64,000 bases of DNA from Kribbella caucasensis (GTDB lineage Bacteria > Actinomycetota > Actinomycetes > Propionibacteriales > Kribbellaceae). The notes under the pieces are model-generated. The model did not search any database, was not told where the DNA came from, and worked only from the letters and a program-made list of their open reading frames with translations. The DNA is taken from positions 62,001 to 126,000 of the forward strand of contig NZ_SNWQ01000019.1 of NCBI RefSeq assembly GCF_004361855.1. Reading direction: 5' to 3'. Shown piece after piece: positions 16,126 to 24,531 of the stretch. The position numbers and the translations under genes are program-made. Numbering within the stretch: the stretch's first letter is position 1; every line of letters begins with the position of its first letter.

Positions 16126-17574
16126 ATGCGTGTGCCCTCGCCGTTGATCCGTGGGTTGGTGGGCTCGTGCATCGTCGCAGCCACCTCACTCGTCACCTCG
16201 GTGGTCCCGCCGTCGTCGTGGGTGGCTTCGCTGCCGATCGCCAGTGATATGCGGCACTCGCTGCCTGGACGAATGACCGCGCTCGCGTTCATGGTCTTCG
16301 GGTTGGGCCTGCTCGTGTGGGCGTGGTTGTCGGTCGGCCGCGAGGTGCTGGCCGGCGTACGGCATCGACTGATCCCGCTCACAGTCATCTGGAGCGCACC
16401 ACTCCTGCTGATGCCGCCGTTGTTCAGCCGGGACGCGTGGAGCTACGCCGCACAGGGTGCGCTCGTCGCCAAGGGCTTCGACCCGTACTCCGTCGGCCCG
16501 GGCGTCCTGTCCGGCAGGGTGATCGAAGCGGTCGACCCGATGTGGATGGCCACGCCCGCGCCGTACGGGCCGTTGCCACTCGCGTACGGCGGGCTCGTGG
16601 CGCGGCTGACCCTCGACCCGTACGTCCTGATGCTCGCGCACCGTGCCCTGGCGTTGCTGGGGATCGTGCTGATCGCGTGGGCGGTCCCGCGTCTTGCAGT
16701 GGCGTGCCGGGTGGACCCGAACGTCGCGACCTGGCTGGTGGTCGCGAACCCGGTCCTGATCACCCATGGCCTCGGCGCGGCGCACAACGACGTACTGATG
16801 CTCGGCCTGGCCTGCTCCGCTTTCGCAGTGGCGCTCACTGGTCGCTGGGGAACAGCCGCGGTCATCGCTGGAGTCGCCGCCGCGGTGAAAGCACCCGGTG
16901 GTCTGGTGGTCATCGCCATAGCAGCGGTGATGAGTCCCCTGGCCGGACGTGCCCGGGCCAGACTCGCCAGCCTGTGCATTGCCGGGGCGGTCTCCGTCCT
17001 CACCCTCGTCACGATCGGCGAACTCACCGGCGTCGGATCCGGCTGGCTCAGCGCCCTCGACGTCCCCGGCCTGGTCAAGTCCCCGCTGTCGATCGCCAAC
17101 CTGATCGGCATGGGCACCTCCGGCGTCCTCGAGTGGCTGGGCGCCGACACCGCGGCCGAACAAGCACTCCAGATCGTCCGCCTACTGGGCATCCTCACGG
17201 CTCTGGGCCTGATCGCCGTCCTCGGCCTGCGCTCCCACATCCATCAGGCAGCCCGAGCCGTAGGCATCGCCCTGCTGGCCGTAGTCCTCCTCGGCCCGAC
17301 GGCGCACGACTGGTACTTCCTCTGGTGCCTGCCCTTCCTCGCCGTCGCCCGCCCCGGCCGCCGCCTCACCACAGCCCTGGTAGGCGTCAGCCTCATCCTC
17401 ACCATCGCCGCCCCCCTCAACTCCTCCCTCCGAGGCGCCGCCGTCCCCATCCTCGTAACCACCTCCCTCGTGATCGTCGTAGTCGGCACCCTCCTAGGCC
17501 ACCTCCGCACCCTCCAGCCGGCCAAGCCCAGCAAGCCGACTCAGCCGGCGAGCGCTACTCCTACGACTGTTTGA
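16126..17574 (+). CDS. MptB-like polyprenol-phosphomannose-dependent mannosyltransferase
   Basis: Multi-pass membrane glycosyltransferase of the GT-C type, 482 residues with about 12 hydrophobic segments. FSRDAWSYAAQG followed by GFDPYSVGP (near residues 105-125) and TPAPYGPL are hallmarks of the MptB family, which adds alpha-1,6 mannose to lipoglycan precursors in mycobacteria and corynebacteria. The start is taken at MRVPSPLIRG because the upstream frame overlaps the permease. The last 14 bases overlap the 3' end of menD on the other strand. The lysine/proline/threonine tail is not conserved-looking. Confidence 0.82.
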   Translation: MRVPSPLIRGLVGSCIVAATSLVTSVVPPSSWVASLPIASDMRHSLPGRMTALAFMVFGLGLLVWAWLSVGREVLAGVRHRLIPLTVIWSAPLLLMPPLFSRDAWSYAAQGALVAKGFDPYSVGPGVLSGRVIEAVDPMWMATPAPYGPLPLAYGGLVARLTLDPYVLMLAHRALALLGIVLIAWAVPRLAVACRVDPNVATWLVVANPVLITHGLGAAHNDVLMLGLACSAFAVALTGRWGTAAVIAGVAAAVKAPGGLVVIAIAAVMSPLAGRARARLASLCIAGAVSVLTLVTIGELTGVGSGWLSALDVPGLVKSPLSIANLIGMGTSGVLEWLGADTAAEQALQIVRLLGILTALGLIAVLGLRSHIHQAARAVGIALLAVVLLGPTAHDWYFLWCLPFLAVARPGRRLTTALVGVSLILTIAAPLNSSLRGAAVPILVTTSLVIVVVGTLLGHLRTLQPAKPSKPTQPASATPTTV

Positions 17575-19198
17575 GCGCCTGTGTAACTGCTGTTTGCAGG
17601 GCTGCGGGGAGGGGGGTTGGGCGGGGGAGGCGGGTTTCTATCAGGTCTAGGCCGGCGACCGTGCGGTTTAGGGCTGTGCGGAGTGCGTCGGGAGTTTCGG
17701 CGAGGGTGTAAGGGGTGTGGGTGGCGGCAGCGAGGGCGGAGAGGTCGGTGTGGTGGGGGGTGCCGAAGACGCGTTCGAAGTGGGTGCTGCCGGCCTGTTC
17801 GAGGGTGGAGAAGATGCCGCCGCCGTTGTCGTTGACGACGATGATGCGGAGGTCGGGGCGGGGTTCGTCCGGGCCGATGATCAGGGCGTTGGAGTCGTGC
17901 AGGAAGGCGAGGTCGCCGACCAGCGCGTACGTCGGGCCGCCGTTCGCCAGGGCGGCGCCGATCGCGGTCGACAGGGTGCCGTCGATACCGGCGAGACCAC
18001 GGTTGGCCACGGTGCGGATGGGGACGACCGGGGCCAGGTCCAGGTCGCGGATCGGGTTCGAGGAGGCGACGATGAGCATGCCGTCGGCGCCGACCGCTTC
18101 GGCGACCAGGGCGGCCACACCCGGACCGGTGAGGCCGTCTGCGAGCACCTTTTCGATCGCGGGCCGGGCGAGCGCATCCGCGTGCTGCCAACGCGCGAGC
18201 CAGTCGGTCTCGTCGGCGCCGATGACCTCCAGACCGGTGAACACTGCCCTCGCCCGCCGCGCCGCATCCGGCCAGAGACCGGTCGGTGCGACGACGATCA
18301 CCTCGACGTCCGGCCGCGCCAGCAACCGCGTGATCGGCCGGGACAGGGTCGGATGCCCGAACACCACCACCCGCTCGATCTCGTCCGCCAACGAAGTTGC
18401 CCCCAGCAACAACCGGTACGCCGAGATGACGGCGGGCCCGGTCCGCGCGCGGCTCGACGGCTCGGCGAACAACGGCCAGTTGCCCGCCTCGGCAACGATT
18501 CGCGCGGCCTGCGAAGCTCCGTCCCCCGCGACCACGACCGTACGGGGCCCAGGCGCGATCGCCGACGGTTGCGCACCGGACGCGTGCACACTCGTCCACG
18601 GCCCGGTACTACGTCCGTCCAACGACTCCGGCCAGTCCGGTCCCTCCGTAGGCACCAGTGGCTCGACCAACGGACAGTTGAGGTGCACGGGCCCCGGGTC
18701 CGCAGTACGGGCTCCCACCGCTGTCGACACCGCCCGCGCGACCTGCGACCGCCAGTACGCCGCCTGTCCCACCTCGCGCCGCGGCACACCCATCTCGTGG
18801 AACAGCCGCACCGTCGACCCGAACACCTTCAACTGATCGGTCGTCTGGTTCGCCCCGCTCCCCCGCAACTCCGGCGGCCGGTCCGCACTCAGCACGATCA
18901 ACGGCAGCCCACTGTGCGACGCTTCGAGCACGGCCGGATGCAGGTTGGCCACCGCAGTACCGGACGTCGTCACAACCGGCACCGGCAATCCGGTCCCACG
19001 GATCAACCCGATGGCCAGAAACCCAGCCGTACGCTCGTCGATCCGCACGTGCAGCCGCAACCGCCCCTCATGGTCCGCTGCAGCCAACGCCATCGCCAGC
19101 GGAGCACTCCGAGAGCCCGGCGCGATCACCGCCTCCCGCACACCGCACCGAATCAGCTCGTCAACAACCACAGCCGCAAATGCCGTGGACGGGTTCAT
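17561..19198 (-). CDS. menD: SEPHCHC synthase (2-succinyl-5-enolpyruvyl-6-hydroxy-3-cyclohexene-1-carboxylate synthase)
   Basis: Thiamine-diphosphate enzyme adding succinic semialdehyde (from 2-oxoglutarate) to isochorismate; 545 residues, normal length. N-terminal VIAPGSRSAPLAMAL and ERTAGFLAIG match MenD. ThDP motif: GDLAFLHDSNALI to VVNDNGGGIFS (about residues 425-465). The ATG at 19198 overlaps the menC stop by 4 bases, so translation of menC and menD is coupled. Confidence 0.95.
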   Translation of the reverse strand: MNPSTAFAAVVVDELIRCGVREAVIAPGSRSAPLAMALAAADHEGRLRLHVRIDERTAGFLAIGLIRGTGLPVPVVTTSGTAVANLHPAVLEASHSGLPLIVLSADRPPELRGSGANQTTDQLKVFGSTVRLFHEMGVPRREVGQAAYWRSQVARAVSTAVGARTADPGPVHLNCPLVEPLVPTEGPDWPESLDGRSTGPWTSVHASGAQPSAIAPGPRTVVVAGDGASQAARIVAEAGNWPLFAEPSSRARTGPAVISAYRLLLGATSLADEIERVVVFGHPTLSRPITRLLARPDVEVIVVAPTGLWPDAARRARAVFTGLEVIGADETDWLARWQHADALARPAIEKVLADGLTGPGVAALVAEAVGADGMLIVASSNPIRDLDLAPVVPIRTVANRGLAGIDGTLSTAIGAALANGGPTYALVGDLAFLHDSNALIIGPDEPRPDLRIIVVNDNGGGIFSTLEQAGSTHFERVFGTPHHTDLSALAAATHTPYTLAETPDALRTALNRTVAGLDLIETRLPRPTPLPAALQTAVTQALKQS

Positions 19199-20127
19199 TC
19201 GGCACTCCCCTTCAATTCGTCAACCCTGTCGAGTCGGGCCTCCCATACCGCAGTGGTCGCCGCGTCGGCGTGCACCAGGGAGGGGTCCGGCACCACGCGC
19301 TTGACCGGCAGCAACCCATCCACAGGCACCAGGGGCTCGGTGACCACGTCGGCTTGCAAGAGAGAGACAGTGGCCAGGCCGCATGCGTACGGCAACTCCG
19401 GTAGGGCCGCGGCAAGTGCGACCCCAGCAGCGATACCCACGGACGTCTCCAGCGCCGACGACACAACCACAGGTAGTCCGATTCGCTCGGCGATCTCCAG
19501 GCATGCCCGGACGCCGCCAATTGGCTGCACCTTCAGTACGGCGATGTCCGCCGCCTCAAGTTCACGCACGCGCAACGGATCCTCGGCCCGCCGGATCGAC
19601 TCGTCCGCAGCAACCAGTACGTCGGTACGCCGTCGCACGGCAGCCAGGTCCTCCACCGACGCGCACGGCTGCTCCACATACTCCAGGTCGAACCGGCCCA
19701 GTTCCTTCAACGCAGCAACGGCTTCGTCAACCGACCAGGCTCCGTTGGCGTCGATCCGCACCCGACCACTCGGCCCCAACGCGTCCCGTACCGCTTCCAC
19801 TCGCGCCATGTCGTCCGCAAGCCTCTGCCCCGGCTCTGCCACCTTCACCTTGGCCGTGCGACATCCGGACTTCACCACGATCTCCCGGGCGGCCTCCGGT
19901 CCCACTGCAGGCACAGTGCAGTTCACCGGTACGACGGACCGCACCGCCGCGGGCCACCCGTCGAAAGCGGCCTCACGAGCAGCCCGCAACCACGCCACGC
20001 ACGTGACGTCGTCGTAGTCCAGGAACGGACTCCACTCGGCCCACCCGGCAGGCCCCTCGAACAGCATGCCCTCGCGAACAGTGATCCCGCGGAACCTGGT
20101 CCGCATCCCGATCGAGTACGTGATCAC
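19195..20127 (-). CDS. menC: o-succinylbenzoate synthase
   Basis: Enolase-superfamily dehydratase forming o-succinylbenzoate, 310 residues, typical of the actinobacterial form. Visible catalytic elements: AKVKVAE (KxK with general-acid/base Lys), RIDANGAW (first metal Asp), YVEQPCAS (metal Glu), VAADESIRR (metal Asp) and VLKVQPIGG (second catalytic Lys). It overlaps menE upstream and menD downstream by 4 bases each, giving an E-C-D operon. Confidence 0.94.
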   Translation of the reverse strand: MITYSIGMRTRFRGITVREGMLFEGPAGWAEWSPFLDYDDVTCVAWLRAAREAAFDGWPAAVRSVVPVNCTVPAVGPEAAREIVVKSGCRTAKVKVAEPGQRLADDMARVEAVRDALGPSGRVRIDANGAWSVDEAVAALKELGRFDLEYVEQPCASVEDLAAVRRRTDVLVAADESIRRAEDPLRVRELEAADIAVLKVQPIGGVRACLEIAERIGLPVVVSSALETSVGIAAGVALAAALPELPYACGLATVSLLQADVVTEPLVPVDGLLPVKRVVPDPSLVHADAATTAVWEARLDRVDELKGSAE

Positions 20128-21215
20128 CGCACACCATCCAGCAAGCCCTGCCGGTCCACCTTGCCCGAGGCAAGCATCGGCAACGCCGCCAACCGGACCA
20201 CCTCGCGCGGCGCCCAGGTCCGCGGCAACTCCTCGGCCACGAAGTCCCGCAACTCATCCCGCCCGGCCTCACCAACGACGAACGCGACCACCCGACTCCC
20301 CCACTCCGCATCCGGTACGCCGAGCACCACCGCGTCCAGAACCTCAGGGTGCTGAAGCAACCGCGTCTGCACAGCCGGCAGCGTCACGTTGACCCCACCC
20401 GAGATGATCACATCATCCAGCCGACCGATCACCTGCAGCCGACCGTCGACCAGCCGCCCGCGATCCTGAGTCCGGAACCACCCGTCCCGCAGCACCTCCG
20501 CGGTCAACTCGGGCCTCAGCCGGTACCCCGAGAACAACGTCGGCCCCTTGATCAGGATCCGATCCCCCTCGAACCCGACTTCGGTCCCCTCCAACGGCAC
20601 CCCGGCGTACACGCACCCGCTCCCGGTCTCCGTCATCCCGTACGCCGGGATCGCGTTCACCTGCTCCGCGGCTGCCCGTGCCTTCAACTCGGCCGACGTC
20701 GCCGCGCCCCCGATCACGATCGCGTCGAAACTGCGCAGTGCGTCCGGCTCCGACTCGAGGTACCGAGCCAACTGAGTGGGCACCATCGCCGTGTACCGCC
20801 GGACCCCGGTCATCGTCTCCGCGGCCGCCGTGAAGTTGTCACCGGCCACAACCGGAGTGGTGCCCGCCAGCACGGACCGGGTGAGGATCTGTAGGCCACC
20901 CACGAAGTACGGCTGCATCGGGAGCAACCACTGCCCAGGTCCGCCCAACCTGTCGTGCGTCGCCATGGCCGAGGCGATCAGGGCCTCCCGGGACAGCAGG
21001 ACCCCCTTCGGTTCACCGGATGAGCCCGAGGTGGTCAGTACGACGGCACAGTCGGCTTCCAGTGGTTCGTCCGGGGCTGCCGCCTGCCGGACCCGCGCGG
21101 CACCGGCGGGATCGGCCGGCAACGGGGCGAACGGCGTACCGGATCCCTCTAGTACCTCCGCCAGTGCCGACAGCACCGCGTCGGGGGTGCCAGGGATCAA
21201 CCGCAACGTATACAT
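20124..21215 (-). CDS. menE: o-succinylbenzoate-CoA ligase
   Basis: Adenylate-forming ligase activating o-succinylbenzoate with CoA, 363 residues, the short actinobacterial type. TTSGSSGEPKGVLLS is the ATP-binding P-loop; YGMTETGSG is the A5 motif; RTQDRGRLVDGRLQVIGR carries the hinge Asp/Arg; GKVDRQGL near the C-terminus holds the catalytic Lys. I chose the ATG at 21215 (MYTLRLIPG), preceded by CGGAGAG, over a start nine codons upstream with no good ribosome-binding site. Divergent from menA. Confidence 0.92.
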   Translation of the reverse strand: MYTLRLIPGTPDAVLSALAEVLEGSGTPFAPLPADPAGAARVRQAAAPDEPLEADCAVVLTTSGSSGEPKGVLLSREALIASAMATHDRLGGPGQWLLPMQPYFVGGLQILTRSVLAGTTPVVAGDNFTAAAETMTGVRRYTAMVPTQLARYLESEPDALRSFDAIVIGGAATSAELKARAAAEQVNAIPAYGMTETGSGCVYAGVPLEGTEVGFEGDRILIKGPTLFSGYRLRPELTAEVLRDGWFRTQDRGRLVDGRLQVIGRLDDVIISGGVNVTLPAVQTRLLQHPEVLDAVVLGVPDAEWGSRVVAFVVGEAGRDELRDFVAEELPRTWAPREVVRLAALPMLASGKVDRQGLLDGVR

Positions 21216-21304
21216 GTCTCTCCGAGCGTACGGCCAGCCCACCGCGACTCCCGCAGCCGTGCCGGGTGCAGGCCTTTGACAGGGAGCTGACAGAATCGAC
21301 GGTC

Positions 21305-22177
21305 ATGGCCACCCCTGCCCAGTGGATCGAAGGCGCTCGTCCGCGCACGCTCCCGGCCGCGATCGCGCCCGTGCTCGTCGGGACCGGTGCAGCCGCTTAC
21401 CTGGACGGCTTCGTCTGGTGGAAGGCGTTGCTGGCCCTGGGCGTCGCACTGGCGCTGCAGATCGGCGTGAACTACGCGAACGACTACAGCGACGGCATCC
21501 GCGGTACGGACGAGAACCGGGTCGGCCCGCTCCGCCTGGTGGGGTCCAAGGTGGCGAGTCCGTGGGCTGTGAAGACCGCGGCGTTCACCTGCTTCGGTGT
21601 GGGCGCCGTACTGGGTGTGGTGCTCTGCGCGACCTCCAGTTGGTGGTTACTGGTCGTGGGGGCCGCGTCGCTGCTCGGCGCGTGGTTCTACACCGGCGGG
21701 AAGAAGCCGTACGGGTACCGCGCGCTCGGTGAGGCCAGCGTGTTCCTGTTCTTCGGGCTGGTGGCAGTGCTGGGGACGACCTACGCGCAAGCGGAGGAGC
21801 TGCACTGGACGGCGGTGGCCGGCGCTGTTGCGGTCGGCTCGATCGCCTGCGCTCTGTTGGTCGTCAACAACCTGCGGGACATCCCCACCGACACCGTTAG
21901 CGGCAAGCGCACCCTGGCCGTTGTACTGGGTGCTGCTCGCTCCCGTCAGCTGTACGCCGCACTGATCGCGCTCGCCTTCATCCTGGCGACCCTGTCCGCA
22001 CTGGCGACTCCGTGGACGTTACTGGCCCTCATCGCCCTGCCGTTGGGCGTCCGCGCGGTCCGGGTCGTCATCAGCGACGCGGTCGGCCCCGCACTCATCC
22101 CCGTGCTGAAGGGCACCGGCCTGACCGAGCTGGTCTACGCCGTGGGCCTCGCTGTAGGGCTAGCACTCGGGGGCTAA
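21305..22177 (+). CDS. menA: 1,4-dihydroxy-2-naphthoate polyprenyltransferase
   Basis: UbiA-family integral membrane prenyltransferase attaching the isoprenoid chain to DHNA; 290 residues, about eight helices. NYANDYSDGIRGTDENR near residues 55-72 is the first Asp-rich prenyl-diphosphate/Mg2+ motif, and NNLRDIPTDTVSGKRTLA near 190 the second. The ATG at 21305 starts MATPAQWIEGARPRTLPAA, the typical MenA N-terminus. Divergent from menE with only 89 bp between, so the promoters are probably shared or overlapping. Confidence 0.94.
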   Translation: MATPAQWIEGARPRTLPAAIAPVLVGTGAAAYLDGFVWWKALLALGVALALQIGVNYANDYSDGIRGTDENRVGPLRLVGSKVASPWAVKTAAFTCFGVGAVLGVVLCATSSWWLLVVGAASLLGAWFYTGGKKPYGYRALGEASVFLFFGLVAVLGTTYAQAEELHWTAVAGAVAVGSIACALLVVNNLRDIPTDTVSGKRTLAVVLGAARSRQLYAALIALAFILATLSALATPWTLLALIALPLGVRAVRVVISDAVGPALIPVLKGTGLTELVYAVGLAVGLALGG

Positions 22178-22181
22178 AACA

Positions 22182-23321
22182 TCAGCGCATCGGTTCGCGC
22201 CAGCGGCCGGTCTGGGCGAAACCGGTCAGCGTCTCGGCGTACGGCGTGATGTCGATCCCGTTCGTCCTCAGCCACGCGTCGTCGTAGTACGTGTTGCCGT
22301 ACCGCTCACCGCTGTCGCACAGCAGCGTGACGATGCTCCCGCGAGCCCCCGTACGACGCATCTCGGCCGCCAGCCGCAGTGCTCCCCACAGATTGGTCCC
22401 GGTGGATCCCCCGACCAGCCGGCCGGTCACCTGGGAGCAGAACCGCATCGCCGCGATCGACGCCGCGTCCGGGATCGCGATCATCCGGTCCACCACCCCC
22501 GGTACGAACGACGGCTCCACCCGCGGCCGGCCGATCCCCTCGATCCGCGACGGGCGGCCGGTGGAGAAGTCGCTGTCCCCCGCCTCGAACCCTGGGAAGA
22601 ACGCCGACCCCTCCGGATCCACCACGGCGACCGAGGTCTCGTGCCGCTGGTACCGGATGTACCGCCCGATCGTGGCCGATGTCCCACCGGTCCCCGCGCC
22701 GACCACGACCCAGGTCGGCACCGGGTGCTGCTCGAGCGCCAGCTGGCCGAAGATCGACTCGGCGATGTTGTTGTTGCCGCGCCAGTCGGTCGCCCGCTCG
22801 GCGTACGTGAACTGGTCCATGTAGTGCCCGCGGGTCTCCTCGGCCAGCCGCTTGGCCTCGCCGTAGATCTGCCCGGACCGCTCGACGAAGTGACACCGGC
22901 CGCCGTAGAACTCGATCAGCTCGACCTTTTCCGGACTCGTCGAGGCCGGCATCACCGCAACGAACGGCAGCCCGAGCATCCGGGCGAAGTACGCCTCGCT
23001 CACCGCCGTCGAGCCGCTGGACGCCTCGATCACGGTGGTGCCCTCGCGGATCCAGCCGTTGCACAGCGCGTACAGGAACAGTGAGCGGGCCAGCCGGTGC
23101 TTGAGCGACCCGGTCGGGTGCACGGACTCGTCCTTCAGGTACAGGTCCACGCCGCTCGACTCCGGCATCGGGAACACGTGCAGGTGCGTGTCCGCGGACC
23201 GGTTGGCGTCCGCGTCCACGATCCGGATCGCCTCCGACACCCAGGCGCGCTGCTTGTCGTCCCGCCGGTCGACTTCCCGGCACGGCTGGGCCTTGCTCGA
23301 ACCCCCGAAAACCTCACTCAT
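22182..23321 (-). CDS. PLP-dependent cysteine synthase-family protein (Cds1-like)
   Basis: Fold-type II PLP enzyme, 379 residues. PTGSLKHRLA contains the PLP Lys at K74; SSGSTAVSEAYFA is the substrate/phosphate loop; VGAGTGGTSATIGRYI is the PLP-phosphate glycine loop. Overall it matches the long actinobacterial group that includes mycobacterial Cds1 (a cysteine desulfhydrase) rather than CysK/CysM. Cysteine desulfhydrase activity is therefore inferred from the family. The ATG at 23321 has no clear Shine-Dalgarno, and a TAGCCT hexamer sits 7 bases upstream. Confidence 0.82.
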   Translation of the reverse strand: MSEVFGGSSKAQPCREVDRRDDKQRAWVSEAIRIVDADANRSADTHLHVFPMPESSGVDLYLKDESVHPTGSLKHRLARSLFLYALCNGWIREGTTVIEASSGSTAVSEAYFARMLGLPFVAVMPASTSPEKVELIEFYGGRCHFVERSGQIYGEAKRLAEETRGHYMDQFTYAERATDWRGNNNIAESIFGQLALEQHPVPTWVVVGAGTGGTSATIGRYIRYQRHETSVAVVDPEGSAFFPGFEAGDSDFSTGRPSRIEGIGRPRVEPSFVPGVVDRMIAIPDAASIAAMRFCSQVTGRLVGGSTGTNLWGALRLAAEMRRTGARGSIVTLLCDSGERYGNTYYDDAWLRTNGIDITPYAETLTGFAQTGRWREPMR

Positions 23322-23367
23322 GCCCGCCAGGCTAGGACAGTCATCCCTGGATTGAGTATTCCTACTC
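23321..23367 (-). promoter_or_regulatory. Putative leaderless promoter and inverted repeat upstream of the Cds1-like gene
   Basis: On the minus strand, TAGCCT (23334-23329) ends 7 bases before the ATG, compatible with a leaderless transcript. About 20 bases further upstream is the inverted repeat GAGTA-TTCC-TACTC (23354-23367), positioned around the expected -35 and therefore a possible operator. Confidence 0.45.
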
Positions 23368-23451
23368 TCCGCAACCGCCCCGACTGCTCCGGGTACGCCG
23401 ACCCCGGGGCGAGCTAGGTTGGGAGGAATCACGCCGAGCTGTGGGGGAAAG

Positions 23452-24468
23452 ATGACCGAACACGAAGAGCGGCCGACGCGGCAACGGATCACCCTGACCG
23501 ATATCAGTTCGCGGGCCTGGGAACACCCGGCGGACCGTGGTGCGCTGGTGGCGTTGCGGTCGCTGAAGGGGTTCGACTTCGTCCTCCGGAAGATGTCCGG
23601 GCTGGTCAACGAGCGGGCGTTCCGGCTGCAGTACCTCGGCTCGGCGATCCGGGTCGACGAGCGGCAGTTCCCGAAGGTGCACCGGCTCTACACCGAGGCG
23701 GCCACCACCCTCGACGTACGGACCCTGCCCGAGCTGTACGTGATCAACAGCCCCATCTGGAACGCGGTCACGATCGGCATGGACAAGCCGTTCATCGTGC
23801 TGAACAGCGCGCTCCTGCAGGGCCTGGACGACGAGGAGACCCGGTTCATCCTGGGTCACGAGCTCGGTCATGCGCAGAGCGGGCACGCGCTGTACCAGTC
23901 GCTGCTGCTCTGGCTGATGCGGCTCACCGGTGCGGTGAACTGGATGCCGATCGGCGCCCTCGGCCTGCGCGCGATCATCGCCGCCCTGCACGAGTGGTCC
24001 CGCAAGGCAGAGCTCTCCGGCGACCGGGCCGGCCTGCTTGCCGTCCAGGATCCCGCCGTCGCGCTCCGGGTGCAGATGAAACTGGCCAGCGGCGGCCAGC
24101 TCGCCGAGCTCGACACGACCGCGTTCCTCGCCCAGGGGACGGAGTACGAGGGCGCCGGCGACCTGCGCGACAGCGTGCTCAAACTCCTGCTGCTGGAGGC
24201 GCAGACGCACCCGCTGGCCGTCATCCGCGCGCACGAGCTGCGCCGCTGGGTGGACGAGGGCGAGTACACCACGATCGTCTCCGGCACCTACCCCAAGCGC
24301 CAGGAAGACGGCGACGCCTCGATGACCCAAGAGGCGAAGAACGCGGCCAAGTCCTACTCCGACGCCTTCGCCCGCTCCCAAGACCCCCTGGCCAAACTCC
24401 TCCGAGACGCCGGCGACGGCCTAGGCGGCGTCCGCGACTGGGTCTCCTCCAAATTCCCACCCCGCTGA
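23452..24468 (+). CDS. M48-family zinc metallopeptidase
   Basis: Membrane-associated HtpX/Ste24-type peptidase, 338 residues. GHELGHAQSGH provides the zinc motif HExxH (H136, E137, H140); the third ligand is probably in KAELSGDRAGL (Glu). Two hydrophobic stretches flank the motif (about 150-180). Start at 23452 follows GGGGGAAAG; an upstream in-frame ATG lacks a ribosome-binding site. C-terminal 60 residues are charged and likely cytoplasmic. Divergent from the Cds1-like gene; ends at a strong bidirectional terminator. Confidence 0.88.
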   Translation: MTEHEERPTRQRITLTDISSRAWEHPADRGALVALRSLKGFDFVLRKMSGLVNERAFRLQYLGSAIRVDERQFPKVHRLYTEAATTLDVRTLPELYVINSPIWNAVTIGMDKPFIVLNSALLQGLDDEETRFILGHELGHAQSGHALYQSLLLWLMRLTGAVNWMPIGALGLRAIIAALHEWSRKAELSGDRAGLLAVQDPAVALRVQMKLASGGQLAELDTTAFLAQGTEYEGAGDLRDSVLKLLLLEAQTHPLAVIRAHELRRWVDEGEYTTIVSGTYPKRQEDGDASMTQEAKNAAKSYSDAFARSQDPLAKLLRDAGDGLGGVRDWVSSKFPPR

Positions 24469-24477
24469 GCCAAACGA

Positions 24478-24519
24478 GTCGAAGGGCCGCATCTCCGGTG
24501 GGAGATGCGGCCCTTCGAC
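24478..24519. terminator. Bidirectional rho-independent-type terminator
   Basis: Perfect 19-bp inverted repeat: left arm GTCGAAGGGCCGCATCTCC (24478-24496), 4-base loop GGTG, right arm 24501-24519. It lies exactly between the convergent M48 peptidase (stop 24468) and MFS transporter (stop 24532) genes, so it can end both transcripts. Confidence 0.9.
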
Positions 24520-24531
24520 GTTGTGGAGCTG